64,000 bases of DNA from Bacillus sp. AFS006103 (lineage in GTDB: Bacteria > Bacillota > Bacilli > Bacillales > Cytobacillaceae), in the NCBI GenBank assembly GCA_002559145.1, contig NTXX01000011.1, positions 402,084 to 466,083 on the forward strand, in the 5' to 3' direction. Positions within the stretch are counted from its first letter, which is position 1. Each line of letters opens with the position of its first letter. The position numbers and the translations under genes were made by a program. Under the pieces are notes generated by a model. That model was not told the origin of the DNA. It did not search any database and worked only from the letters and a program-made list of their open reading frames with translations. Of the stretch, positions 28,178 through 37,682 are shown one piece after another.

Positions 28178-30550
28178 ATGAATGAGGAGTTAATAAAAAA
28201 CGCGAATGTAAGCTATCAGATGGCTGAGCAGAAGGCTGCTCATTATTTTCATTCCCTTTATCGACAGGTCTTGGAAAAGGTCTATGTTCCGACCATAACA
28301 GAAGATATCCAGTCCTGGAAACGAAACCATATACATCATCATTCGATCTTATCCTTCTTTTCACGTGGAAAAAGAAAACCTGACACTCGTGCGTATCATA
28401 ATTACATTCAATGGCTTGATTACACTGGTAAACTAGATAACTACTTGAATCGTAGCATCTCATATATTTTCATGCGCGATCTGGGAAAGGCCCTGGATTC
28501 GCCAAAGGCACAAATCAGGATCAAGCATGTCGTTGACAATTTGAAAGATCACTTGACTCAATCTAGAGCAACAAACCGAAATACCACAATTGAGATGTTC
28601 AACATGGCGGGGTTATACCGTATGGCCCAAAAAGAGGGCATCGAATCCACGATGATTTGGTTGTTAAAAAAACTAAAGACTGTGTCCACAAATATTCCAA
28701 ACGGGATGGACGCTGAAAATGCTCAGCGTAAGTTGATTAAAATCATCGCCGGGGTACTCATGAATGAGATTGAAGAGCTTGGGGATAAGATATCCCCTGT
28801 AGAACGGACACAGAAACTTGCTGCTGCGATTAGACTAGGTTATGCCTATGGTTTGACCTATCCATTTATTGACGACCTTCTTGATGCAGGTATTTTATCC
28901 GCTGAGGAGGAAAAACAATATTCTCATTTGATACGCACCAGCCTTGTTACAGGAATTGTGCCCCAATTAGGTAAATGGACCGGGGAAAATGGAGACCTGA
29001 TTGTTTATATTCATTCCGAACTCCGCGATGCCTTTGAGTACATTAAATCTCATCTGCGCCCAGAAACTAGACAGAAATTTTTTGAACAGGCCTATGTGTT
29101 TTTTCATTCACAGGAAGTGGACCGTGTAAAGGATTTATCTAATCCCAATTATACGAACGAAGAACTCTACATCCCGGTCATTTTAAAATCCTCTTCTTCC
29201 CGCTTGATTGTCCGTACTGTAATCAGCGCTCCGGAGGATGAAGGTTTTGACAACCGCACATTCTATTACGGTATTTATAACCAGCTCGCGGATGATTTTG
29301 CCGATATGTATGAAGATTTGAAGGATGGCAGAGTCACACCGTATACCTATTATTTGAAATATCATGAACAGCGTGCCGATCTTATTAACCCGTTTGAATT
29401 ATACTGGACAGTCATCTCCAATTTGATTCATAAGGTGTATGACTCAGACACCAAGGCCTGTGAGGTGATTCTCGACCGGGCAATCAACGGTTTGAAGCGC
29501 TATAAGGAACGCATGGGCACCGATACATATAACGAAGTGATGACGCTTTTTGCTTCCGGAAATCCTACATTCAATCGTGTGATTCAAAAGATGGTGCGAA
29601 AAGCCGATGATGTCGATTTTTTTGATAAACTTCTTCGTGACCACATGATTACTACTTTGAAAAATGAACGGAAGGAGCAGGAAGAGTTTAAAGATACGAT
29701 TGAAACGATTCGCAATGAGATTAATCATTTCTTAAAAATTCCTAAAATCGAGGATGTTGAGCCATTAATTGATGCTGCCAATTACAGTCTGGAAGGTGAC
29801 GGAAAGCGACTTCGGCCAATCATGACTTGGGTCATGGGCGTGAACGAATATGGACTAAATAAGAACGCCATCGTACCGCTTCTGAAATCATTGGAATATA
29901 TGCATACGGCATCCTTAATCTTCGATGATTTGCCATCCCAGGATAATGCCTCAATCCGTAGAGGTCGTCCAACCCTTCATCAAGTATTTAACGTTTCCAT
30001 TGCGGAATTAACCGGTCTCTTTCTTACTCAAAAAGCGATAGCAGAACAAGCATCTTTGGACCCATTCGATTCAAAAACAGTGTTACACTTGATCCATTAT
30101 TCGGCTCAAATGACAGCCGTAATGTGTAAGGGTCAGGCGATGGACTTGGATTCGAAAGGGAAACAACTGACACTAGAGCAATTGAATACGATGTGCTTTT
30201 ATAAAACTGGTTTAGCATTTGAAGCCTCGCTGATCATGCCTGCAATCCTTGGTCGTGCAAAGGAAACCGAACTTGATGCCTTGAAAAAGTTTGCTCATCA
30301 TGCCGGGATTGCGTTCCAGATTAAGGATGATCTTCTTGATGTCGAAGGAGATTCGAACCTACTTGGGAAACCCATTGGCAAAGATGCTGAAAACAACAAT
30401 TCGACTTTTGTGTCCATCCTAGGGCCTGAAGGTGCTAGAAAAGAAATGTGGGAACACTATTGTCTGGCCATGGAAGCATTGCAAGTAGTACCGCGTAATA
30501 CCTCATTTCTAAAACATCTATTAAATTATTTAGTCAATCGTGACCATTAA
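28178..30550 (+). CDS. Double-length polyprenyl synthetase family protein
   Basis: About 790 residues from ATG 28178 (weak GTAGGT site; an upstream TTG at 28076 is possible). The C-terminal ~290 residues are a trans-isoprenyl diphosphate synthase: GDGKRLRPIMTW, first Asp motif DDLPSQD (583-589) followed by RRGRPTLHQVF, GQAMDLDSKG, and second Asp motif DDLLD (717-721). The N-terminal ~500 residues are helical and also carry Asp-rich motifs: DDLLDAG at 232 and DDFADMYEDLKDGR at 372, which suggests a second class-I isoprenoid-synthase-like fold. Such fusion would make a prenyl diphosphate and act on it. Usual IspA-type enzymes are ~295 residues. Product unknown; neighbours do not help. Confidence 0.8.
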   Translation: MNEELIKNANVSYQMAEQKAAHYFHSLYRQVLEKVYVPTITEDIQSWKRNHIHHHSILSFFSRGKRKPDTRAYHNYIQWLDYTGKLDNYLNRSISYIFMRDLGKALDSPKAQIRIKHVVDNLKDHLTQSRATNRNTTIEMFNMAGLYRMAQKEGIESTMIWLLKKLKTVSTNIPNGMDAENAQRKLIKIIAGVLMNEIEELGDKISPVERTQKLAAAIRLGYAYGLTYPFIDDLLDAGILSAEEEKQYSHLIRTSLVTGIVPQLGKWTGENGDLIVYIHSELRDAFEYIKSHLRPETRQKFFEQAYVFFHSQEVDRVKDLSNPNYTNEELYIPVILKSSSSRLIVRTVISAPEDEGFDNRTFYYGIYNQLADDFADMYEDLKDGRVTPYTYYLKYHEQRADLINPFELYWTVISNLIHKVYDSDTKACEVILDRAINGLKRYKERMGTDTYNEVMTLFASGNPTFNRVIQKMVRKADDVDFFDKLLRDHMITTLKNERKEQEEFKDTIETIRNEINHFLKIPKIEDVEPLIDAANYSLEGDGKRLRPIMTWVMGVNEYGLNKNAIVPLLKSLEYMHTASLIFDDLPSQDNASIRRGRPTLHQVFNVSIAELTGLFLTQKAIAEQASLDPFDSKTVLHLIHYSAQMTAVMCKGQAMDLDSKGKQLTLEQLNTMCFYKTGLAFEASLIMPAILGRAKETELDALKKFAHHAGIAFQIKDDLLDVEGDSNLLGKPIGKDAENNNSTFVSILGPEGARKEMWEHYCLAMEALQVVPRNTSFLKHLLNYLVNRDH

Positions 30551-30646
30551 TATTGTTTAAATAGAAAAATGTTAGTCTTTTTTATCCATTCACATTATGA
30601 ATTTGCTCATATAGAATAATGATAAAAAAGAGGGAATGGGAACATT

Positions 30647-31441
30647 TTGAACACAGATCAAGCTTATGCCTTGTTAATAGAAGCCGGAGTCACAGAAGAT
30701 ATTAGTATTCAAACCGTTAGACGATGGTTTCGCGAAAGAAAGATTAGCTATAAGGGATCAGGACATGCTACTGGATACATACTTGACAATACAGATCAAG
30801 CTTTTCATCTATTAAAGGATGCAGGGGTGGCCGATAGCACAGCTGTTCAAATCGTTCGTCGTTTGGTGCGAGATGGAAAGATTGAAAGGGTGGGCACCGG
30901 TATTCAGAAACCCACATATAAGTCTTCTGTAGAGGATCCAAAGCAGACATCCAAGCGTCCAGTCGATCAGGAAATGACAATCCGTCAATTAAAAGTAAAA
31001 ATAAAGGCACAGGATGAGCACATAAAAGGAATTGAACATCTCCATCAGACATCAATCGCTAGATTAATTCAGCAAATTGACATTTTAAAGAAAGATATTG
31101 TTAATCTGGGGAAAGAGAAAAGTGAATTACAAAGTGAAACGAAGAAGTTACTAAAAGAGAATATTGGTTTGACGAACGAATTGATAAAATTGAAAGGTAA
31201 ACTATTTCAAGGGAATAATAGTAGTTCTGATAAAACTGATGACGTTCCTTTTCTCCAACCTAAAACGAATGATTATCGTCAAAAATTAGGCCTTTCAAAA
31301 ATGGCAAGTGATAAAGAAGTTCTAACTAGGTATAAAAAATTATTAAAAATAACCCACCCCGATCATGGTGGAAATGCAACGATTTTTCATTTTATTAAAA
31401 CGGATTATGATCAATTTAGAAATAGTATCAATATGAAATAG
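30647..31441 (+). CDS. Duplicated HTH-like units, coiled coil and C-terminal J-domain
   Basis: 264 residues from TTG 30647 with GAGGGAATGGG upstream. Two homologous ~46-residue units (2-47 and 48-93) each start NTDQA, continue A-G-V, an I-Q-x-V-R-R helix and a K-I-x wing-like turn, and look like small HTH DNA-binding domains. Residues ~105-190 are a coiled coil (QLKVKIKAQDEHIK..ETKKLLKEN, abbreviated). The end (~205-264) is a J-domain-like unit with ASDKEVLTRYKKLLKITHPDHGG; HPD at 237-239 is the Hsp70-stimulating motif. It stands alone. A DNA-binding cochaperone is one reading; the J-like end may instead be a degenerate structural module. Confidence 0.75.
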   Translation: MNTDQAYALLIEAGVTEDISIQTVRRWFRERKISYKGSGHATGYILDNTDQAFHLLKDAGVADSTAVQIVRRLVRDGKIERVGTGIQKPTYKSSVEDPKQTSKRPVDQEMTIRQLKVKIKAQDEHIKGIEHLHQTSIARLIQQIDILKKDIVNLGKEKSELQSETKKLLKENIGLTNELIKLKGKLFQGNNSSSDKTDDVPFLQPKTNDYRQKLGLSKMASDKEVLTRYKKLLKITHPDHGGNATIFHFIKTDYDQFRNSINMK

Positions 31442-31470
31442 ATTCTAAGGATGCAACATCAAACTCCATT

Positions 31471-31620
31471 GGCGACCGAGCCACATCATTTTACACGGTA
31501 TGGGTCGTCAATACGCCCTCTTGACGACCGAGCCACATCATTTTACACGGTATGGGTCATCAATAAGCCCTCTTGGCGACCGAGCCACATCATTTTTCAC
31601 AGATAAGGTCGTCAATAGTT
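31471..31620. repeat. 52-bp tandem repeat, about 2.9 copies
   Basis: Units begin at 31471, 31523 and 31575, all with C-GACCGAGCCACATCATTTT; units one and two are nearly identical, the third diverges in its second half. Within a unit GACGACC-type left arms pair with GGTCGTC-type right arms, so each copy can form a hairpin (best TGACGACC / GGTCGTCA). It lies in the gap between the J-domain gene and the SGNH esterase. Short ORFs across it are by-products of the repeat. Confidence 0.85.
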
Positions 31621-31737
31621 TCTCCTCGAAACGGAAGGAAGTTTCCCCTACATTACGAATATCAGAAATCAAAAATGCATAAAAAGCACGTAAGCACCGA
31701 TATAATAAATCAGAGGTTCACATCAAGGAGTGGTGGT

Positions 31738-32538
31738 ATGCGGAAAAAGGTTAATGCGCAAATAGTCATGGTAACTTTGTTTTTAATAGTTTTCGGAATG
31801 ATTTCAATAAATAGCATTGCAAAAATGAGGAATAGTGAATACCCCCACAAAAACCGAATTACGGTTTATCTAGCTGGTGATTCAACTGTTTCGGATTATT
31901 CAAGTTCGCTAGCCCCTCGAGCAGGCTGGGGACAAGTTATTAATCGGTATTTCGATGATACCGTTGTGGTGAAAAATGTTGCTTCACCTGGCAGGAGTTC
32001 AAAAAGTTTTATTGATGAAGGGAGACTCGATTCTATCTTAAAGCAGATTAAGAAAGGAGATTATCTATTTATTCAATTTGGCCATAATGACGAAAAAAAG
32101 GATGACCCGAGCCGTTATACTGATCCAAACTCTTCCTATAAGAGTTATTTAAAACAATATATTCACGGGGCCCGCGCCAAACAAGCTATTCCTGTACTTG
32201 TAACACCCGTTGAACGAAGGAGTTTTACCAAAGAAGGCAACCCACGCAATTCACATGGTGCGTATCCAGCAGCTATGAAGGAACTTGGATTCGAAGAACA
32301 TGTTCCTGTAATTGACCTTACGGCTAAAAGCAAGAAATTGTTCCAGGAGCTTGGACCCGAAAGAACTAAGGATGTATTCCTCTGGCTAGAACCTAGGGAG
32401 AACAAGAACTATCCGAAAGGTGTTCGGGATAACACACATTTTCAGGAGAATGGAGCCAAGCAGATAGCCAGCCTAGTACTTGAAGGCATTAAGGAGATTA
32501 AGCTAGTATCGCTTGAAAACCACATTGTTACTAAATAA
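31738..32538 (+). CDS. SGNH-hydrolase, rhamnogalacturonan-acetylesterase-like, exported
   Basis: 266 residues from ATG 31738 (AAGGAG 7 nt upstream). N-terminal signal/anchor (VNAQIVMVTLFLIVFGMIS). The four SGNH blocks are visible: GDSTVSDY (nucleophile Ser), the Gly block ASPGRSSKSF, FIQFGHNDEK (Asn), and DNTHFQENG (Asp-His). The GDSTV and FGHND spellings and length match RhgT/YesT-type acetylesterases that deacetylate pectin rhamnogalacturonan (CE12), acting outside the cell. No pectinolytic genes are adjacent, so another acetylated polymer is possible. Confidence 0.88.
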   Translation: MRKKVNAQIVMVTLFLIVFGMISINSIAKMRNSEYPHKNRITVYLAGDSTVSDYSSSLAPRAGWGQVINRYFDDTVVVKNVASPGRSSKSFIDEGRLDSILKQIKKGDYLFIQFGHNDEKKDDPSRYTDPNSSYKSYLKQYIHGARAKQAIPVLVTPVERRSFTKEGNPRNSHGAYPAAMKELGFEEHVPVIDLTAKSKKLFQELGPERTKDVFLWLEPRENKNYPKGVRDNTHFQENGAKQIASLVLEGIKEIKLVSLENHIVTK

Positions 32539-32727
32539 ATGTGAATTTCAAAAAAAGCAGCTGGAGCCTTATTATTACTGGCTCTGGCTTCTTTTAATTT
32601 ACCTAAATACCCAAATGGATAACATTACCATAGCTAAGTTTGAAGTCCTGAAAAGAGGATTTCCGATATGGATAGAGAAAATGTAGATGAGCAAGTTAAT
32701 CTATTAATTTTGAAAGAGGATGAGAAG

Positions 32728-33195
32728 ATGATAAACAAAGTGATGACTCCAGAAGAGAGATTAGAGGAACTTGGAATAAAGCTGCCAGCTCTCCGCCCCT
32801 CATCTGGTAATTATGTTAGCTGCGTACGTACTGGGAATCTAATTTTCACATCTGGACAAGGGACTGATGAATACCGTGGGAAACTTGGTGAGGAAGTTTC
32901 GATAGAATTAGGTTATCAAGCGGCAAGACAATGTATGCTTAATCTCTTAGCAGTAATCAAGTATGAGATTGGCGATCTTAGTAAAGTGAAACGGATTGTC
33001 AAAATCCTTGGCATGGTCAACAGCACGACTGATTTTAAAGACCACCCAAAAGTCATGAATGGATCCTCCGATTTGTTGGTGGAAGTGTTTGGTGAAAAGG
33101 GAAGGCATGCCAGATCAGCAATAGGGATGGCGCAACTGCCGCACAATAATGCTGTCGAAGTTGAGATGATCGTTGAAGTTGAGGATGGTGAGTAA
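32728..33195 (+). CDS. RidA/YjgF family protein
   Basis: 155 residues from ATG 32728, preceded by AGAGGA at 7 nt; an ATG 20 codons upstream (32668) also has AGAGGA, so the start is not certain. RidA-fold proteins are trimeric enamine/imine deaminases. MTPEERLEELGIKLP, LIFTSGQGTDEYRGKLGEE, and ARSAIGMAQLPHNNAVEVEMIVEV are present; the last carries the R-x(4)-A-x-LP-x(4)-VE region. The variant with an N-terminal EERL-LG segment is usual for the longer subgroup. It precedes kynU by 91 bp. It could be a house-cleaning deaminase for PLP-enzyme enamines, or a 2-aminomuconate-deaminase-like enzyme. Confidence 0.85.
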   Translation: MINKVMTPEERLEELGIKLPALRPSSGNYVSCVRTGNLIFTSGQGTDEYRGKLGEEVSIELGYQAARQCMLNLLAVIKYEIGDLSKVKRIVKILGMVNSTTDFKDHPKVMNGSSDLLVEVFGEKGRHARSAIGMAQLPHNNAVEVEMIVEVEDGE

Positions 33196-33231
33196 TATTT
33201 AGAAAACCAAGTTATTTAACAATCGAGAATA

Positions 33232-33245
33232 TGTAAGCGCTATCT
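33232..33245. promoter_or_regulatory. cre (CcpA) site candidate before kynU
   Basis: TGTAAGCGCTATCT matches the TGWNANCGNTNWCA consensus in all but the last base. It lies between ridA-like and kynU, about 40 bp before kynU. It would place tryptophan catabolism under carbon catabolite control. Confidence 0.45.
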
Positions 33246-33286
33246 AATGAGATACCTACGATAGGCAGGGAGATTGGAGGATAGAT

Positions 33287-34558
33287 ATGCAGTTGTCATT
33301 AGAGAATGCACAATTACTAGATAAAGAGGATAGCCTTAATAGATTTCGCAAAGAATTTTACATAAAGCCTAATTCCATATATATGGACGGAAATTCATTG
33401 GGCCTTCTTTCGAAAAGAGCAGAACGTACTCTTTGGGAGTGCTTAAATGATTGGAAGGAACATGGAATTGACGGTTGGACAAAAGGAAAGCACCCCTGGT
33501 TTTTCTTATCAGAAAAATTAGGAGAGATGATGGCTCCGATAGTAGGTGCTGCAGCTAATGAAGTGATTGTAACGGGCTCCACAACGGTCAACTTACATCA
33601 GCTTGTTGCTACTTTTTATAAGCCGGAAGGAAAACGGACCAAAATTTTAGCAGATGAACTAACATTTCCATCAGATATATATGCACTTCAAAGTCAGCTT
33701 CGCATCCATGGATTTGATCCGGATACCCATCTTGTCCGTGTAAAAAGCCGGGATGGACGCTTTTTAGAGGAAGAGGATATTATCGAAGCGATGACCGATG
33801 ATATTGCGCTGATCATTTTACCAACTGTCCTCTATCGAAGCGGTCAAATCTTGGACATGAAGCGCCTGACAGCGGAAGCAAACAAAAGAGGGATATTAAT
33901 CGGTTTTGATGGTTGTCATTCGATAGGAGCGATTCCTCATTCGTTTAATGAATGGGGTGTTGATTTTGCGTATTGGTGCAATTATAAACACTTAAATGGT
34001 GGTCCGGGAAGTGTTGGCGGTTTATATGTGAATTCTAAACATTTTGGTACTGCCCCTGGTCTAGCTGGCTGGTTTGGTTCGAAAAAAGAGATACAATTTG
34101 ATATGGAGCATACCATAGCGGCGGCTGATTCGGCAGGTGCTTATCAGATTGGTACACCACATGTTCTTAGTCTTGCCCCTCTACTTGGCGCGTTGGAGAT
34201 TTTTGCAGAAGCAGGAATAGAGAACATTCGTGCCAAGTCATTACAAATCAACCGATATTTAATGGATTTAATTGATCAAGAGCTACATGAGTTTGGATTT
34301 ACAATTGGCAACCCTATCGAGGATTTCCGTCGTGGTGGTCATGTGAGTTTAGAACATCATGAAGCGGCACGTATTTGTAAAGCGTTGAAAGAAAATGGTG
34401 TGATTCCTGATTTCCGTGCTCCAAACATCATTCGTCTTGCTCCGGTTGCGCTTTATACCTCTTTTGAAGAGGTTTGGGAAGTTGTCCAGATTCTTAAGAA
34501 AATCATGACAGAGAAGCTATATGAAAAGTTTAAGAATGAACGGGAAGTCGTAGCATAA
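33287..34558 (+). CDS. kynU: Kynureninase
   Basis: 423 residues. PLP-dependent fold-type-I hydrolase cleaving kynurenine to anthranilate and alanine (EC 3.7.1.3). Visible: [10 protein letters not shown] near the N-terminus, [45 protein letters not shown] with the PLP-pyridine Asp, and [19 protein letters not shown] with the Schiff-base Lys; [10 protein letters not shown] near the end is typical. GGAGGAT precedes the ATG. It lies in a run ridA-kynU-kynA. Confidence 0.96.
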   Translation: MQLSLENAQLLDKEDSLNRFRKEFYIKPNSIYMDGNSLGLLSKRAERTLWECLNDWKEHGIDGWTKGKHPWFFLSEKLGEMMAPIVGAAANEVIVTGSTTVNLHQLVATFYKPEGKRTKILADELTFPSDIYALQSQLRIHGFDPDTHLVRVKSRDGRFLEEEDIIEAMTDDIALIILPTVLYRSGQILDMKRLTAEANKRGILIGFDGCHSIGAIPHSFNEWGVDFAYWCNYKHLNGGPGSVGGLYVNSKHFGTAPGLAGWFGSKKEIQFDMEHTIAAADSAGAYQIGTPHVLSLAPLLGALEIFAEAGIENIRAKSLQINRYLMDLIDQELHEFGFTIGNPIEDFRRGGHVSLEHHEAARICKALKENGVIPDFRAPNIIRLAPVALYTSFEEVWEVVQILKKIMTEKLYEKFKNEREVVA

Positions 34559-34585
34559 TTTAATCGAACGGGGAGGACCAATGCC

Positions 34586-35434
34586 TTGAATTCGAATGAA
34601 AAAAACACAAACAACGGGCTCGAGAAGGAGATTCAAACAGATTTTCAAAAAGCGATGTCCTACGGGGATTATCTCCATCTTGATCAAATCCTATCAAGTC
34701 AGCATCGGTTATCCAATCACCATGATGAAATGTTATTTATCATTATCCATCAGGCTAGTGAACTATGGATGAAATTAATTATTCATGAATTGACGGCTGC
34801 AATTGAGTATATTCAAAACAATGATTTGGAGCCATCGTTCAAAATTCTCTCACGTGTTTCAAGAATTCAGCAGCAATTGATTCAGTCATGGAGTGTTCTT
34901 TCGACATTGACACCTTCAGAGTACTTAGAGTTTCGGGATAAATTAGGTCAATCGTCAGGGTTCCAGTCTTACCAAAATCGTTTGATTGAATTTGCATTAG
35001 GAAACAAAAATGCTCATACTCTGGCAGTCTATCAACATCAAACAGAGCTTTATGAAAAAATGCAAGCGGCTCTGCTTAAACCAAGTATTTATGATGCTGC
35101 GATACAAGCTCTTGTTGCTCGCGGCTTACCTGTTGATCATGAGGTTCGCCACCGAGATTTATCCAAAAACTATGAACCGAATGCTAGTGTGGAAGAATCA
35201 TGGCTAACAGTCTACCGAAATGTGGATCACTACTGGGACTTATATGAGTTGGCAGAGAAGTTAGTCGATATTGGCAATCAACAGCAATTATGGCGCTTTA
35301 ATCATATGAGTACCGTGGAACGAATAATTGGTCATAAACAGGGGACAGGAGGGTCGTCAGGTGTGACCTATTTAAAAAGAGTACTAGATCAACAATTTTT
35401 CCCAGAGCTTTGGAGTTTAAGGACGAAGTTATAG
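34586..35434 (+). CDS. kynA: Tryptophan 2,3-dioxygenase
   Basis: 282 residues from TTG 34586, 27 bp after kynU, with GGGAGG 9 nt upstream; the nearby ATG at 34581 stops at once. Haem dioxygenase that opens tryptophan to N-formylkynurenine (EC 1.13.11.11). [34 protein letters not shown] (substrate pocket), SGFQSYQNR, and [28 protein letters not shown] (abbreviated) with the proximal haem His are intact. kynB (formamidase), which joins these two steps in other bacilli, is not in the cluster. Confidence 0.96.
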   Translation: MNSNEKNTNNGLEKEIQTDFQKAMSYGDYLHLDQILSSQHRLSNHHDEMLFIIIHQASELWMKLIIHELTAAIEYIQNNDLEPSFKILSRVSRIQQQLIQSWSVLSTLTPSEYLEFRDKLGQSSGFQSYQNRLIEFALGNKNAHTLAVYQHQTELYEKMQAALLKPSIYDAAIQALVARGLPVDHEVRHRDLSKNYEPNASVEESWLTVYRNVDHYWDLYELAEKLVDIGNQQQLWRFNHMSTVERIIGHKQGTGGSSGVTYLKRVLDQQFFPELWSLRTKL

Positions 35435-35543
35435 TTTCATTTCTAACCTTAATTGTAATATCTTTAATAAAATTGTAATGTGTACAAGCCACTTCGACAT
35501 AGGATACACGGATGAGTACTTATGTCGCATGGGAGGGGTTCAA

Positions 35544-36314
35544 TTGCCCAAGAAGTGGTTAGTTTTTTTTGTATTTACCTTTTTTATGTTGTCTAGTTTT
35601 TTTGTTGGTGTTCCAACAGGCTCCGCAGCCTCCAGTGGAAAGTTGATCATTATTAACAAGACAACCAACCGGCTTGCGTACTTTGAAAATGGTGTGTATA
35701 AAAAACAGTTTAAAGTAGGGACTGGGAGAAAGAAATCGTACACACCTGAAGGTAAGTTCAAGATTGTAGTTAAGATTAAGAACAGGCCTTACTATAAGGG
35801 GCATATACCTGGTGGAGATCCACGGAATCCACTTGGTAACCGCTGGCTTGGATTAAATGCACGCGGAACATGGGGGACTACTTATGCAATTCATGGGAAT
35901 GCGAACCCAAGTTCTATTGGCGGGTATGTAAGCAGCGGCTGTATCCGAATGTATGATAGTGAAGTAGAGTGGCTGTATAATCAGGTACCGACTGGTACCC
36001 CAGTCATTATCACATCATCAGGGAAATCATTTAATGCGATTGCTGCCGCGAATGGGTATAAAGTAAAAGGAGGTTCAAGTGCCCCTTCAGTTCCTGTTAG
36101 TACGAGTGGAGAAATCCTTAAAAAAGGCAGTCGCGGTCCAGCTGTTCAAGAACTTCAGCGCAAGTTGACCGCACTTGGATATAGTACGAATGGTGTCGAT
36201 GGTGTTTTTGGATTAAACACCGATACTGCCGTCCGCAAATTTCAAAAGTCTCATAAACTATCAGCAGATGGAATAGTCGGTCCTGCAACAAAAAAGGTGC
36301 TCGGAATCAAGTAA
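35544..36314 (+). CDS. Secreted L,D-transpeptidase (YkuD) with peptidoglycan-binding domain
   Basis: 256 residues from TTG 35544, 7 nt after GGAGG; an ATG at 35529 overlaps that site. Signal peptide ending ...PTGSAAS; YkuD catalytic domain (~30-145) with IHGNANPSSIG and SSGCIRM, i.e. the H-x(n)-S-x-G-C-R active site; a linker (~150-185, Ser/Pro-rich) and a C-terminal PG_binding_1 domain with GPAVQELQRKLTALGY and FGLNTDTAVRKFQK. It cross-links peptidoglycan 3-3 or attaches proteins, outside the membrane. In bacilli such enzymes are often sporulation or cell-wall-stress genes. It is followed by a strong terminator. Confidence 0.93.
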   Translation: MPKKWLVFFVFTFFMLSSFFVGVPTGSAASSGKLIIINKTTNRLAYFENGVYKKQFKVGTGRKKSYTPEGKFKIVVKIKNRPYYKGHIPGGDPRNPLGNRWLGLNARGTWGTTYAIHGNANPSSIGGYVSSGCIRMYDSEVEWLYNQVPTGTPVIITSSGKSFNAIAAANGYKVKGGSSAPSVPVSTSGEILKKGSRGPAVQELQRKLTALGYSTNGVDGVFGLNTDTAVRKFQKSHKLSADGIVGPATKKVLGIK

Positions 36315-36335
36315 TTGTGTAAACGTTAATTCATT

Positions 36336-36374
36336 AGCTGCTCAATAAAATGGGCAGCTTTTTCCTTTTTTTTT
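36336..36374 (+). terminator. Terminator after L,D-transpeptidase
   Basis: AGCTGCTC / GGGCAGCT stem with 8-nt loop, then TTTTTCC and a run of T. Confidence 0.85.
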
Positions 36375-36448
36375 TGCAAAAGGTTACATAAATTCATAAA
36401 AAATACCTGAACATAGTGTATGACTGTAAATTTGTTGGAGGTAATGGT

Positions 36449-37660
36449 ATGAGTCGACTGGACAGGCTCAAGATGGATAGAGTTGAACCAAAACATTGGC
36501 GGCAATTCAATGAGTTATTACGTTATGTATTCCAAGTAACCAAAAAAGATTTACAAACAGTGGGTTGGGAGGAACGTGAAATCGCATTAGCAAAACTGCC
36601 TGTTTTGGAGCAAGCGGATGTGCTGGGCTGGTTTGATGGTGAAAAACTGATTTCCCAAATAGCTGTTTATCCGTTTCAAGTAAATATTTTTGGACGAACC
36701 CTTGAGATGGGTGGTTTGACAGGGGTTGGTACTTATCCGGAATATGCGAATTTGGGATTAATGAATAAGTTGATTTGGCAGGCCCTTGCGGATATGAAAG
36801 AAAGAAAACAATCGATATGCTATTTATATCCATATTCTTTGCCTTTTTACCGAAAAAAAGGATGGGAAATTATTTCTGATAAGATGACCTTTGAAATTAA
36901 AGATTATCAATTGCCGAAGGTAAAAAAAGTACCAGGCTATGTTGATCGGCTAAATACAGTTCATCCCGATATTAAAACGGTTTATAAGCTTTTTTCCAGT
37001 AAACGGCATGCGGCAATGATTCGAACGAATTTAGCCTGGGAGGAGTACTGGAGATGGGACTTGGAAGATTTAACGGCAGCTGTATATTATGATAGTACCC
37101 ATCAGCCACAAGGATATCTGTTGTACTGGATTTCACATGATGTGCTTCATATAAAAGAAATGGTCTATATGAATGAAGAGGCGCGGGTTGGACTCTGGAA
37201 TTTCATCAGTGCCCATTTTTCTATGGTTTCAAAAGTTGTCGGTGCCATCTATACCAATGAACCCTTAGCATTTTGGCTGGAGGACGGGGATATTAAGGAA
37301 ACCATCGCACCCTATTTCATGGCACGAATAGTAGATGTTAAACAATTTATCGATCAATACCCTTTTAGAGCACCGGGTGTAGATATACAACTGACAATCC
37401 TGATTGATGATCCAATCCTTGAATGGAATCAAGGGATATTTACTCTTCATGTCACAGCCAAGGGTCAGGGAGAACTAACTCAAAGTGTGGGGGAACCGCT
37501 AGTATCTGTTAACATCCAAACATTGACGACAATGTTAATTGGGTATAAAAGACCCTCCTATTTGGCTAGCATCGGAAGACTAAGTAGTAACGAACAAATC
37601 GTAGAAATACTAGAGAATTTAATTGAAAGACAGACACCTTATTTCTCCGATTATTTTTGA
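36449..37660 (+). CDS. GNAT N-acetyltransferase, Eis-like
   Basis: 403 residues from ATG 36449, 7 nt after TTGGAGGT. Three-part Eis architecture: N-terminal GNAT (1-145) with MGGLTGVGTYPEYANLGLMNKL as acetyl-CoA loop, a second degenerate GNAT (~150-285), and a C-terminal SCP2-like domain (~300-403; FTLHVTAKGQGELT...). Relatives acetylate multiple amines of aminoglycosides or other substrates; in bacilli the role is usually unknown. It stands alone with its own terminator. Confidence 0.88.
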   Translation: MSRLDRLKMDRVEPKHWRQFNELLRYVFQVTKKDLQTVGWEEREIALAKLPVLEQADVLGWFDGEKLISQIAVYPFQVNIFGRTLEMGGLTGVGTYPEYANLGLMNKLIWQALADMKERKQSICYLYPYSLPFYRKKGWEIISDKMTFEIKDYQLPKVKKVPGYVDRLNTVHPDIKTVYKLFSSKRHAAMIRTNLAWEEYWRWDLEDLTAAVYYDSTHQPQGYLLYWISHDVLHIKEMVYMNEEARVGLWNFISAHFSMVSKVVGAIYTNEPLAFWLEDGDIKETIAPYFMARIVDVKQFIDQYPFRAPGVDIQLTILIDDPILEWNQGIFTLHVTAKGQGELTQSVGEPLVSVNIQTLTTMLIGYKRPSYLASIGRLSSNEQIVEILENLIERQTPYFSDYF

Positions 37661-37682
37661 TAAAGGTTTTTTAGACTACTTT

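Noticed and set aside
31471..31620. Possible CRISPR array
   Set aside because: Only about three contiguous units of 52 bp without unique spacers, and no cas genes; it is a tandem repeat.
31442..31737. Short ORFs across the tandem repeat
   Set aside because: They consist of translated repeat units without ribosome sites.
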